Below are positions 14,266 to 22,970 of a stretch of DNA of 64,000 nt, piece by piece. Source of the stretch: JABDJX01 sp039942715 (GTDB lineage Bacteria; Pseudomonadota; Alphaproteobacteria; Rhodobacterales; Rhodobacteraceae); assembly GCA_039942715.1 (NCBI GenBank), contig JBDVBY010000004.1, positions 1-64,000 of the forward strand. Reading direction: 5' to 3'. The translations under genes were made by a program, and so were the position numbers. The notes beneath the pieces were generated by a model, which saw nothing but the letters and a program-made list of their open reading frames with translations, was not told where the DNA came from and ran no database searches. Each line of letters starts with the position of its first letter. Position 1 is the first letter of the stretch.

Positions 14266-17229
14266 ATGACCGATCAATCCCCAAATGATATCTTCAAGGC
14301 CTCGTCCTTCCTGCAAGGCCACAATGCCGAGTACATCGAACAGCTTTATGCACGATACGCCAACGATCCGAATGCTGTGGACGAAGCATGGCAGTCGTTC
14401 TTCAAAGAGCTTGGCGATGCAGGCGTCGATGCGCAGGCCGAAGCGGCGGGTCCAAGCTGGGCACGTGGCGATTGGCCCCCGGCTCCCAACGATGAACTGA
14501 CTGCTGCACTTGATGGGCAATGGGGTGACTTGGGGCCAGAGGCTTCGGCGGCTGCGGGAAATAAGATAGCAGCGAAGGCCGCCGAGAAAGGTGTCGCCGT
14601 TAGCGAAGAACAGATCAAACGCGCCGTGCTCGACAGCATCCGCGCGCTGATGATCATCCGCGCTTATCGTATCCGAGGCCATCTGGTGGCCGAGCTTGAT
14701 CCACTGGGCATGCGCGATGAAACTCCGCACCCGGAACTTGATCCAAAGTCTTACGGCTTCACTGACGCCGACATGGATCGCCCGATTTTCATCGATAATG
14801 TACTGGGCCTGGAGATGGCCTCGATGCGCGAAATCATCGCCATCGTGAAACGCACCTATTGCGGCACTTTCGCGCTGCAATACATGCATATCTCGAACCC
14901 GATCGAAGCTGGGTGGCTGAAAGAGCGGATCGAAGGCTATGGCAAGGAAATCGGTTTCACCAAAGAGGGCCGCAAAGCGATCCTGAACAAGCTGGTCGAG
15001 GCCGAGGGCTTTGAAAAGTTTCTTCATGTCAAATACATGGGCACCAAGCGTTTTGGTCTCGATGGCGGCGAAAGCCTGATCCCGGCGATGGAACAGATCA
15101 TCAAGCGCGGCGGCGCATTGGGTGTGCGCGATATCATCGTGGGCATGCCCCACCGTGGCCGGCTTAGCGTTTTGGCCAACGTCATGGCGAAACCCTACAA
15201 AGCAATTTTCAATGAATTCCAGGGCGGCAGCTTTAAGCCAAGCGATGTCGATGGCTCGGGCGATGTGAAATACCACCTTGGCGCAAGTTCTGATCGCGAA
15301 TTTGACGGCAACACCGTACACCTCTCGCTTACCGCGAACCCTTCGCACCTTGAAGCCGTGAACCCGGTTGTTCTAGGCAAAGCGCGCGCAAAACAAGACC
15401 AATACAACGACGACGACCGCACAAGCGTGCTTTCAATCCTGCTGCACGGCGATGCAGCCTTTGCAGGTCAGGGTGTCGTGGCCGAGTGTTTCGGCCTGTC
15501 AGGTCTAAAGGGTCACAAAACTGGTGGCACTATACACATCGTGGTCAATAACCAGATCGGGTTTACAACGGCGCCCCACTTTAGCCGCTCAAGCCCCTAC
15601 CCCACCGACATCGCTTTGATGGTTGAAGCGCCAATTTTCCACGTTAACGGTGATGATCCTGAGGCCGTGGTGCACGCCGCCAAGGTCGCCACCGAATTCC
15701 GCCAAAAATTCGGCAAAGACGTCGTGCTCGATATCTTCTGTTATCGCCGGTTTGGTCACAACGAAGGCGACGAGCCGATGTTCACCAACCCGATCATGTA
15801 CAAAAAGATCAAAAGCCACAAAACAACCCTGTCGCTTTACACCGACAGATTGGTAAAGGACGGCCTTATCCCCGAAGGTGAAATCGAGGATATGAAGGCG
15901 CAGTTCCAAGCCTATCTGAACGAAGAGTTTGAGGCAGGTAAGGTTTACAAACCCAACAAAGCCGATTGGCTGGACGGGCGTTGGAGCCATCTGGACCGCG
16001 AGGGCGAAAAATACCAGCGCGGCAAAACCGCGATCAGCAAGAAGACCTTTAACGAGGTTGGCGACGCGCTCACCAGCACCCCCGAGGGATTTCCCCTGCA
16101 TAAAACTGTCGATCGTTTGCTTGAGGCCAAACGCAAAATGTTTAACGGCGGCGAAGGGTTCGATTGGGCCACAGCCGAAGCCTTGGCCTTTGGCTCGCTA
16201 TTGACCGAAGGCTACCCTGTCAGACTGTCGGGTCAGGATTCAACGCGCGGCACGTTCTCTCAGCGTCACTCTGGCTTTACCAATCAGGAAACCGAAGAAC
16301 GCTACTATCCGCTCAACCACATCAAAGAAGGTCAGGCGCACTACGAAGTCATCGACTCGATGCTATCAGAATATGCAGTCAGCGGGTTTGAATATGGCTA
16401 TTCACTGGCCGAACCCAACGCATTGGTTTTGTGGGAAGCGCAATTCGGCGATTTCGCCAACGGGGCGCAGATCATGTTCGATCAGTTCATCTCGTCAGGC
16501 GAACGCAAATGGTTGCGCATGTCGGGCCTTGTGATGCTGCTGCCCCACGGCTTCGAAGGTCAAGGACCAGAGCACTCGTCGGCGCGCCTCGAACGCTTTT
16601 TGCAGATGTGCGCCGAAGACAACTGGATCGTGGCAAACTGTACGACGCCTGCCAACTACTTCCACATTCTGCGCCGTCAGTTACACCGCAGCTATCGCAA
16701 GCCGCTTGTGCTGATGACGCCAAAATCGCTGTTGCGCCATAAGATGGCCGTGAGCGACCGCGCCGATTTCCTGACCGGATCAAGCTTTCACCGCGTGCTT
16801 TGGGATGACGCCGAAAAGGGCCATTCTGACACCAAGCTGGTCGCGGACGACAAAATCAAGCGCGTCGTGATGTGTTCCGGCAAGGTCTATTTCGATCTGC
16901 TCGAAGAACGCGATGAACGCGGGCTAGACGATGTCTACATCTTGCGCGTTGAACAGTTTTACCCCTTCCCAGCGCAAGCCATGGTCAAAGAACTGAAACG
17001 CTTCCCCAACGCCGATTACGTCTGGTGTCAGGAAGAGCCGAAAAACCAAGGGGGCTGGACGTTTATGGACCCCAACATCGAGTGGGTTCTGACCCGCATC
17101 AAAGCAGACATCACGCGGCCCACATACGCGGGTCGCCCCGCCTCTGCCTCGCCCGCGACGGGTCTGGCTTCGGCACATAAAGCACAACAAGCAGCGCTCG
17201 TGGACGATGCGCTGACGCGGAAAGGATAA
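14266..17229 (+). CDS. sucA: 2-oxoglutarate dehydrogenase E1 component
   Basis: A 987-residue thiamine-diphosphate enzyme that decarboxylates 2-oxoglutarate and succinylates the lipoyl group of SucB. The N-terminal FLQGHNAEYIEQLYARYANDP segment is the E1o-specific extension; the ThDP half contains GMPHRGRLSVLANV, a GDAAFAGQGVVAE region and VNNQIGFTT. The transketolase-like C-terminal half has RGTFSQRHSG, LPHGFEGQGPEHSSARLERFLQ and the final QEEPKNQGGW motif. It is followed after six bases by sucB. Long frames on the opposite strand here are shadows of the codon bias. Confidence 0.98.
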   Translation: MTDQSPNDIFKASSFLQGHNAEYIEQLYARYANDPNAVDEAWQSFFKELGDAGVDAQAEAAGPSWARGDWPPAPNDELTAALDGQWGDLGPEASAAAGNKIAAKAAEKGVAVSEEQIKRAVLDSIRALMIIRAYRIRGHLVAELDPLGMRDETPHPELDPKSYGFTDADMDRPIFIDNVLGLEMASMREIIAIVKRTYCGTFALQYMHISNPIEAGWLKERIEGYGKEIGFTKEGRKAILNKLVEAEGFEKFLHVKYMGTKRFGLDGGESLIPAMEQIIKRGGALGVRDIIVGMPHRGRLSVLANVMAKPYKAIFNEFQGGSFKPSDVDGSGDVKYHLGASSDREFDGNTVHLSLTANPSHLEAVNPVVLGKARAKQDQYNDDDRTSVLSILLHGDAAFAGQGVVAECFGLSGLKGHKTGGTIHIVVNNQIGFTTAPHFSRSSPYPTDIALMVEAPIFHVNGDDPEAVVHAAKVATEFRQKFGKDVVLDIFCYRRFGHNEGDEPMFTNPIMYKKIKSHKTTLSLYTDRLVKDGLIPEGEIEDMKAQFQAYLNEEFEAGKVYKPNKADWLDGRWSHLDREGEKYQRGKTAISKKTFNEVGDALTSTPEGFPLHKTVDRLLEAKRKMFNGGEGFDWATAEALAFGSLLTEGYPVRLSGQDSTRGTFSQRHSGFTNQETEERYYPLNHIKEGQAHYEVIDSMLSEYAVSGFEYGYSLAEPNALVLWEAQFGDFANGAQIMFDQFISSGERKWLRMSGLVMLLPHGFEGQGPEHSSARLERFLQMCAEDNWIVANCTTPANYFHILRRQLHRSYRKPLVLMTPKSLLRHKMAVSDRADFLTGSSFHRVLWDDAEKGHSDTKLVADDKIKRVVMCSGKVYFDLLEERDERGLDDVYILRVEQFYPFPAQAMVKELKRFPNADYVWCQEEPKNQGGWTFMDPNIEWVLTRIKADITRPTYAGRPASASPATGLASAHKAQQAALVDDALTRKG

Positions 17230-17235
17230 GACAAG

Positions 17236-18747
17236 ATGGCAACCGAAATTCGCGTCCCTACTCTGGGCGAAAGCGTTACCGAAGCGACCGTAGCGACTTG
17301 GTTCAAGAAGCCCGGTGACTCAGTCGCTGTGGACGAAATGCTGTGCGAACTGGAAACAGACAAGGTCACAGTCGAAGTGCCCTCTCCCACAGCGGGCACA
17401 TTGGGTGAGATTGTGGCCGCCGAAGGCGACACCGTCGGCGTTGACGCGCTGCTTGCGATCCTAAGCGAAGGCGAAGGTGCGGCCGCCACCCCTGCCGCCA
17501 AAGCAGAGCCCGAGGCCAAAGCGGCCCCTGCCGAAGAAAAATCAAGCGGTGGCGACGCCATTGATGTGATGGTTCCAACACTGGGTGAAAGCGTCACCGA
17601 AGCGACCGTGTCAACTTGGTTCAAATCGGCGGGCGACACCGTGGCCGCCGATGAAATGCTCTGCGAGCTGGAAACTGACAAGGTCTCGGTCGAAGTTCCT
17701 GCCCCAGCCGCAGGCGTGCTTAGCGAAATTCTTGCAGCCGAAGGCACAACGGTCGAAGCAGGCGGCAAACTCGCCGTGATGGCCTCCTCAGGTGGCGCAG
17801 TCGCCGCCGCACCTAAAGCCGAAGCAGCCCCAGCAGCCGCTCCTGCAAGTGGTGGCAAAGATATCGAAGACGCCCCATCCGCCAAGAAAATGATGGCCGA
17901 AAACAACCTGTCCTCTGACAGCGTGACCGGCTCAGGCAAAGACGGGCGCATCATGAAAGAAGACGTGCAAAAAGCGCTCTCCTCGCCCACATCTGCTCCG
18001 GCCCCAGCCGCCTCAGCCCCGCGCGCGCCAGTGGCCGCAGAGGACGCGGGCCGCGAAGAACGGGTGAAAATGACCCGCCTGCGCCAGACCATCGCGCGCC
18101 GCCTGAAAGACTCGCAAAACACAGCCGCCATGCTGACCACCTATAACGAGGTTGACATGGGCGCGGTGATGGAACTGCGCAAAGAATACAAAGAGCTGTT
18201 CGAGAAAAAGCACGGCGTGAAGCTTGGCTTTATGTCCTTCTTCACCAAAGCCTGCTGCCACGCGCTTAACGAGGTGCCGGAGGTGAACGCCGAAATCGAC
18301 GGCACCGATGTGGTGTATAAAAAGTTTGTCCACATGGGCATCGCAGTCGGCACGCCGACCGGATTGGTCGTTCCTGTGATCCGTGACGCTGATCAGATGT
18401 CGTTCGCCACGATCGAAAAAACCATCAACCAGATGGGCCTGAAAGCGCGTGACGGCAAACTGTCGATGGCAGACATGCAGGGCGGCACTTTCACCATCTC
18501 AAACGGCGGCGTCTACGGCAGCCTGATGTCCTCGCCCATCCTGAACCCACCACAGTCAGGCATCTTGGGCATGCACAAAATCCAAGAGCGTCCAATGGCC
18601 GTGAACGGAGAAGTCGTGATCCGCCCAATGATGTATCTCGCCCTTAGCTACGATCACCGGATCGTGGATGGCAAAGGCGCGGTGACATTCCTTGTGCGCG
18701 TGAAAGAGGCGCTAGAGGATCCACGGCGGTTGTTGATGGATTTGTAA
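17236..18747 (+). CDS. sucB: Dihydrolipoyllysine succinyltransferase, E2 component with two lipoyl domains
   Basis: A 503-residue E2 core protein. Two tandem lipoyl domains (about 3-76 and 109-182) share nearly the same sequence, each with the lipoylated lysine in ELETDKV (K43 and K149). They are joined by Ala/Pro-rich linkers to an E3-binding domain (about 212-247) and a C-terminal acyltransferase domain with catalytic SYDHRIVDGKGAV (H474, D478). E. coli SucB has a single lipoyl domain, so the duplication is a lineage feature. It accepts the succinyl group from SucA and transfers it to CoA. Confidence 0.97.
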   Translation: MATEIRVPTLGESVTEATVATWFKKPGDSVAVDEMLCELETDKVTVEVPSPTAGTLGEIVAAEGDTVGVDALLAILSEGEGAAATPAAKAEPEAKAAPAEEKSSGGDAIDVMVPTLGESVTEATVSTWFKSAGDTVAADEMLCELETDKVSVEVPAPAAGVLSEILAAEGTTVEAGGKLAVMASSGGAVAAAPKAEAAPAAAPASGGKDIEDAPSAKKMMAENNLSSDSVTGSGKDGRIMKEDVQKALSSPTSAPAPAASAPRAPVAAEDAGREERVKMTRLRQTIARRLKDSQNTAAMLTTYNEVDMGAVMELRKEYKELFEKKHGVKLGFMSFFTKACCHALNEVPEVNAEIDGTDVVYKKFVHMGIAVGTPTGLVVPVIRDADQMSFATIEKTINQMGLKARDGKLSMADMQGGTFTISNGGVYGSLMSSPILNPPQSGILGMHKIQERPMAVNGEVVIRPMMYLALSYDHRIVDGKGAVTFLVRVKEALEDPRRLLMDL

Positions 18748-19065
18748 TTGGCCTACTCGCCCGGGCCGCCAGAAGATGAGCCTCAACCTAAAATAACGAG
18801 GTGGTTAGACAGGCTTTTTGGCAAATCGCTAATGCAGCCCAGGCGGTGGCGAACTTGGTTGGTAATGTGGGTTTTGGTTACTTTGATGCTTGTCGCAGAA
18901 ATCAACGATGGCGGCAAAGTAGGTGAACCTGATGATCTGGTGATTGGTTTTTTTGCTCTCTTCGGTTGGGTTGTTCCCCTGAAGATGTTCTTAAGACAGA
19001 AACGCATGAATGCTGAATTGAAAAACGATACTACCGATTTTAAGTCGCAAATAGATCAAGGGTAA
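18748..19065 (+). CDS. Small membrane protein of unknown function between sucB and lpd
   Basis: A 105-residue frame that would start with TTG directly after the sucB TAA. It has two predicted membrane helices (about 38-52 and 65-83) with a basic RRWRTW stretch before the first and a hydrophilic charged tail. No ribosome site is strong, so translation may depend on coupling to sucB. The codon use is more AT-rich than the flanking enzymes, which hints at a later insertion. No family recognised. Confidence 0.6.
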   Translation: MAYSPGPPEDEPQPKITRWLDRLFGKSLMQPRRWRTWLVMWVLVTLMLVAEINDGGKVGEPDDLVIGFFALFGWVVPLKMFLRQKRMNAELKNDTTDFKSQIDQG

Positions 19066-19092
19066 CCTAACCCACCGAACGCACGCACCTAC

Positions 19093-19125
19093 GTGATACC
19101 GACATAATACCGACGTGATACCGAC
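19093..19125 (+). repeat. Three 11-base tandem repeats upstream of lpd
   Basis: GTGATACCGAC, ATAATACCGAC and GTGATACCGAC follow each other without a gap (19093-19103, 19104-19114, 19115-19125). The array ends 25 bases before the lpd ATG and next to its ribosome site. Copy number could vary between strains; any regulatory role is conjecture. Confidence 0.75.
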
Positions 19126-19150
19126 GTCGCACATACGAAGGAAAAGACAC

Positions 19151-20539
19151 ATGGCCAACTATGACGTCATCATCATCGGCAGCGGCCCCGGCGGCTATGT
19201 CTGCGCTATTCGCTGTGCGCAACTGGGCCTGAAAACGGCCTGTGTTGAAGGACGCGAAACGTTGGGCGGCACATGCTTGAACGTCGGCTGTATCCCATCA
19301 AAGGCGCTGTTGCACGCAACCGAGATGCTGCACGAGGCCGAGACGAATTTCTCGAAAATGGGCATCAAGGTCCTACGCCCCGATGTCGATTGGGATCAGA
19401 TGCTGGCCTATAAGACCGAGACGATTGACGCCAACACCAAAGGCATCGAATTTCTGTTCAAAAAGAACAAGGTAGACTGGCTGAAGGGCTGGGGTTCGAT
19501 CCCCGAAGCCGGCAAGGTCAAGGTTGGTGACGACGTTCACACGGCCAAGAACATCGTAATCGCAACAGGCTCTGAATCCTCCTCCCTGCCCGGCGTCGAG
19601 GTCGACGAAAAGATCGTTGTCACATCAACTGGCGCACTGGAACTGCCCAAGATCCCAAAGAAGATGGTGGTGATCGGCGCAGGCGTGATCGGCCTTGAAA
19701 TGGGCTCGGTTTACGCCCGCCTTGGCACCGAAGTAACGGTCGTTGAATTCCTTGACGCGATCACGCCCGGCATGGACGCCGAAGTGCAGAAAACCTTTCA
19801 GCGCATTCTGAAAAAACAGGGGCTTACCTTCATCATGGGCGCGGCTGTGCAAGGTGTCGCAACCACCAAAACCAAGGGCAAAGTCACCTATAAACTGCGC
19901 AAAGACGACAGCGAACATACACTGGACGCTGATACGGTGCTTGTCGCCACAGGACGACGTCCTTTCACTGATGGGCTTGGCCTTGAAGCGCTTGGCGTCG
20001 AGTTAAGCGAACGCGGTCAGGTCAAAACCGACGCGCATTGGAAAACCAATGTCGAGGGCATTTACGCCATTGGCGATGCCATTGACGGACCGATGCTGGC
20101 CCACAAAGCCGAAGACGAAGGCATGGGGGTTGCCGAAACGCTTGCCGGGCAAAAAGGCCATGTAAATTATGGGGTTATCCCTGGCGTGATTTACACCCAC
20201 CCTGAGGTGGCCAGCGTAGGGCAAACCGAAGAACAGCTCAAAGACGAAGGGCGCGCCTACAAAGTTGGCAAGTTTTCCTTCATGGGCAACGGTCGCGCTA
20301 AGGCGAATTTCGCAGGTGATGGATTTGTGAAAATCCTCGCAGACAAAGAAACCGACCGCATTTTGGGCGCCCATATCATCGGCCCCATGGCGGGCGATTT
20401 GATCCACGAAATTTGCGTTGGTATGGAATTTGGCGCCGCCGCCGAGGACATAGCCCGCACCTGTCATGCGCATCCAACCTACTCAGAAGCGGTACGCGAA
20501 GCCGCTTTGGCGTGCGGTGATGGGCCGATCCACAGCTAA
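19151..20539 (+). CDS. lpdA: Dihydrolipoyl dehydrogenase (E3)
   Basis: A 462-residue flavoprotein disulfide reductase. It shows the FAD-binding IIIGSGPGGYVCAIRCAQLG start, the redox-active disulfide GGTCLNVGCIPSKALL, the NAD-binding VIGAGVIGLEMGSVYARLG and the C-terminal HAHPTYSEA catalytic His-Glu pair of the partner subunit. It reoxidises the lipoyl groups of SucB with NAD. ATG 19151 has AAGGA at good distance; the frame continues upstream into the tandem repeats but without family similarity. Confidence 0.97.
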   Translation: MANYDVIIIGSGPGGYVCAIRCAQLGLKTACVEGRETLGGTCLNVGCIPSKALLHATEMLHEAETNFSKMGIKVLRPDVDWDQMLAYKTETIDANTKGIEFLFKKNKVDWLKGWGSIPEAGKVKVGDDVHTAKNIVIATGSESSSLPGVEVDEKIVVTSTGALELPKIPKKMVVIGAGVIGLEMGSVYARLGTEVTVVEFLDAITPGMDAEVQKTFQRILKKQGLTFIMGAAVQGVATTKTKGKVTYKLRKDDSEHTLDADTVLVATGRRPFTDGLGLEALGVELSERGQVKTDAHWKTNVEGIYAIGDAIDGPMLAHKAEDEGMGVAETLAGQKGHVNYGVIPGVIYTHPEVASVGQTEEQLKDEGRAYKVGKFSFMGNGRAKANFAGDGFVKILADKETDRILGAHIIGPMAGDLIHEICVGMEFGAAAEDIARTCHAHPTYSEAVREAALACGDGPIHS

Positions 20540-20626
20540 AGGCGCAGAATTTAGAAGAATTTTCCCCCTTCACGTCAGGCGCAACTGTTCCTAGGCTGGA
20601 TCAAACGCGTCTCTTGGGAGGATGAC

Positions 20627-22291
20627 ATGCGGATTTCAGGTCTTTTAGCAGCAGTAGCTATTACTGTGGTATCACCAGTCTTTGCACAATCAACAGCCCT
20701 GTTGATCGGCAACGAAGACTACACCCGCACCAGCGACGTCCGGCGCGGCGACGAGATCGTGCGTGCGGAGCGCTCATTATCTCAATCAGGGGTTCGTGTT
20801 GTCGCGCGCGCTGATGCAGACATGCCTGAAATGCGACAGGCGCTTTTGGAGTTTGGGCAAACTGTTGGCCAATCTCAAAACATTTTGGTCGGGTTGTCTG
20901 GTCATTTCGTCCACTCTTCGACCGAGACGTATTTCCTTGCAACAGACAGCGACACAGGCCCACTTGCTGGCATTGCCGGGCAAGCCCTGCCTGTTTCGAC
21001 GATTATGGGTTGGCTTTCCGAACGCCCCGGCAATGCCATTTTGGTGTTGGCCAGCAGTGATGGCGAACGCGCCATTAGTCCCTTCCTAAACGAAGGCATC
21101 GGTACCCTGGACATTCCACAAGGTGTGACTGTCGTGTCGACTGGCCCACGTCCAGCAGCCAATCTTATCGGCCGTGTGTTGGCCGAACCGGGTCGCGCTT
21201 TTGTAAAAATCGCGCGTGACAACGGCATGGACGTTTTTGGGTTTGCTCCGGATGGACTTTCCTTTTTGGAAGAGAAAGCCGCGGTGCCAGAAACCTCACC
21301 ACAACCGCAAAAAAACATTACTGAGCTTGCCGATATTTCCGCTTGGCGTGATGCAAGCCAAGCCAATACAGTAGACGCTTATGAAGATTACTTGGCGAAA
21401 TCGCCCCGGGGTCGGTTCGCAGAAATGGCCCGTAACCGTATTGCAGGCCTTACCGATACGCCACAAGCACGCGCCGAGCGCGCCGAGCAATCGCTTGATC
21501 TAAGCCGGGACGCGCGTCGCGATATTCAGCGCGACCTGACACTTTTGGAATTCAACACGCGCGGCATCGATGGAATCTTTGGTCGCGGCACTCGCGCGGC
21601 AGTCGAAGCGTGGCAGCGCGATCAGCGGATGGACCCAACTGGCTTTCTGACCCGCGATCAGATCACGCGGCTTGACGCACAAGCTGAACGGCGTGCCGCA
21701 GAATTGCAGCAAGAAGCAGAAGCGCGCCGACTTCAGGTGTTGGCCGCAGATCGCGCCTATTGGGATGAAACCGGTTCACGCGGCGACGAAGTTGGACTAC
21801 GCACCTATCTGAAACGCTATCCGGATGGCGAATATTCCGAAGTAGCCAGCGAGCGTTTGGCAGATATCGAACGCGGAAAGCGGCGTCAGGCCAACCAGAT
21901 CGATCGACAGTTCTGGGATTATGCGACAACGACTAACACCATCGAAGGCTATCGCGATTATCTCGCCGATATGCCCAACGGCGCGTTTCGCGATGATGCC
22001 GAAGCGCGGATTGCCCGGATCACACAGCAACAGCAGAACGCCCAAGGCAACAATCAAGCCGCGCGGCAAGAGCAAGCGCTAAACCTGTCACCGCGCACAC
22101 GTCAAGTGGTTGAATCCCGACTTGAACGTCTTGAAATGCGCCCCGGAAGAGTGGACGGCGTCTTTGATGACGACACCCGCCGTGCGATCCGGCGCTATCA
22201 AGCATCCCGCAATCTACAGCAAACCGGATATTTGTCAGAAGCAGTCGTTGTGCAGCTTTTGGCCGATAGCGTTAGGTCAATCTTCCGCTAA
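20627..22291 (+). CDS. Secreted caspase-fold-like protein with two peptidoglycan-binding domains
   Basis: A 554-residue protein with a signal peptide (1-20). Residues 22-200 resemble a caspase/metacaspase p20 fold: ALLIGNEDY at the first strand and SGHFVH (H93) at the position of the catalytic His. The usual DACR segment reads LASSDG (141-146), so the catalytic Cys appears replaced by Ser. Two PG_binding_1-type domains follow (about 290-350 and 487-546, each with GIDGIFG/RVDGVFD and a WQ or YQ core). Three repeats of about 37 residues with W/F-x-YL-x-P-x-G (239-276, 378-414, 429-465) lie between them. A periplasmic, cell-wall-linked and probably non-proteolytic role is inferred. Confidence 0.75.
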   Translation: MRISGLLAAVAITVVSPVFAQSTALLIGNEDYTRTSDVRRGDEIVRAERSLSQSGVRVVARADADMPEMRQALLEFGQTVGQSQNILVGLSGHFVHSSTETYFLATDSDTGPLAGIAGQALPVSTIMGWLSERPGNAILVLASSDGERAISPFLNEGIGTLDIPQGVTVVSTGPRPAANLIGRVLAEPGRAFVKIARDNGMDVFGFAPDGLSFLEEKAAVPETSPQPQKNITELADISAWRDASQANTVDAYEDYLAKSPRGRFAEMARNRIAGLTDTPQARAERAEQSLDLSRDARRDIQRDLTLLEFNTRGIDGIFGRGTRAAVEAWQRDQRMDPTGFLTRDQITRLDAQAERRAAELQQEAEARRLQVLAADRAYWDETGSRGDEVGLRTYLKRYPDGEYSEVASERLADIERGKRRQANQIDRQFWDYATTTNTIEGYRDYLADMPNGAFRDDAEARIARITQQQQNAQGNNQAARQEQALNLSPRTRQVVESRLERLEMRPGRVDGVFDDDTRRAIRRYQASRNLQQTGYLSEAVVVQLLADSVRSIFR

Positions 22292-22296
22292 GCGCA

Positions 22297-22860
22297 TCAG
22301 GACTTCTTTTTGCCCATCTTTGCCAGCTGCGCCTGCATCGCGGCCAGCTGTGCACGGATGTCATCAAGATCTTCATCTGGCTGTTTTGCTTCCGGCGCCT
22401 CGCTGTCATCGGGCGCGGGCCCACTCCAACCTGTAGGGCCCATGCCACCTGTCATCGCCTTCATGAAAGCTTCTTGCTGAGCCTTCATGGCGTCAAATCC
22501 GGGCATTGCCGATAAAGGGTTGGACATGTTTTCCATTACTTTGGATTGTCCTTCGCGCAGCATCTCAAAGCTCATCGACAAGAACTGCGGCACCACAGAT
22601 TGCGCTTGCGTGGTGTAAGAACGCACAAGATCGGTCAGCACATCAAGCGGCAATACATTTTCGCCTCGGCTTTCGTGATCGGCCACGATTTGCAAAAGGT
22701 ATTGCCGGGTTAAATCGTCGCCCGACTTCAGATCAACGATCTGTACATCTCGGCCTTCGCGAATGAAACCAGCGATGTCTTCAAGCGTCACATAGTCAGA
22801 TGTCTCTGTATTATAAAGCCGCCGACTAGCATAGCGTTTGATCAATAGTGTATCGCTCAC
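22297..22860 (-). CDS. phaR: Polyhydroxyalkanoate synthesis repressor PhaR
   Basis: A 187-residue regulator. The start is GTG 22860, eight bases after GGGGAG, giving the family opening LLIKRYASRRLYNTETSDYVTLEDIA of the PHB/PHA DNA-binding domain, followed by a PHB_acc domain (about 65-105) and an acidic linker ending in a coiled-coil-like DDIRAQLAAMQAQLAKM helix. PhaR senses PHA granules and represses phasin and its own gene. A CTGC-N3-GCAG site, matching the published Rhodobacter PhaR operator, lies at 22882-22892, right before the gene. The 3' end almost touches the convergent caspase-like gene. Confidence 0.93.
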   Translation of the reverse strand: MSDTLLIKRYASRRLYNTETSDYVTLEDIAGFIREGRDVQIVDLKSGDDLTRQYLLQIVADHESRGENVLPLDVLTDLVRSYTTQAQSVVPQFLSMSFEMLREGQSKVMENMSNPLSAMPGFDAMKAQQEAFMKAMTGGMGPTGWSGPAPDDSEAPEAKQPDEDLDDIRAQLAAMQAQLAKMGKKKS

Positions 22861-22881
22861 GTTGATATCTCCCCAGACATG

Positions 22882-22892
22882 CTGCGACGCAG
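22882..22892. promoter_or_regulatory. PhaR operator (CTGC-N3-GCAG)
   Basis: CTGCGACGCAG fits the CTGC-N3-GCAG consensus reported for Rhodobacter PhaR and lies 22 bases before the phaR start codon, where it could block transcription initiation. Two related CTGCGCAG palindromes follow upstream at 22927-22934 and within the hairpin at 22942-22964. Autoregulation is inferred. Confidence 0.65.
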
Positions 22893-22941
22893 CTTTAAGC
22901 GAAAACCGTGAGAAATCAAAGTTTTTCTGCGCAGCAACATG

Positions 22942-22964
22942 AAAAATGCTGCGCAGCATTTTTT
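22942..22964 (-). terminator. Terminator after hemC
   Basis: AAAAATGCT-GCGC-AGCATTTTT is a perfect palindrome of 22 bases just after the hemC stop, bounded by A and T runs on either strand. It can terminate hemC and shield phaR. Its core is also a CTGCGCAG palindrome resembling the PhaR sites. Confidence 0.65.
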
Positions 22965-22970
22965 GCCGCG

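Noticed and set aside
14032..15348. Long open frame of 438 codons on the minus strand opposite sucA
   Set aside because: It overlaps the well-supported sucA gene completely, has no domain motif or ribosome site, and is explained by the strong G/C bias at third codon positions.
17028..18140. Open frame of 370 codons on the minus strand opposite sucB
   Set aside because: Low-complexity Ala/Ser/Pro composition mirrors the Ala/Pro linkers of SucB on the other strand; no motif.
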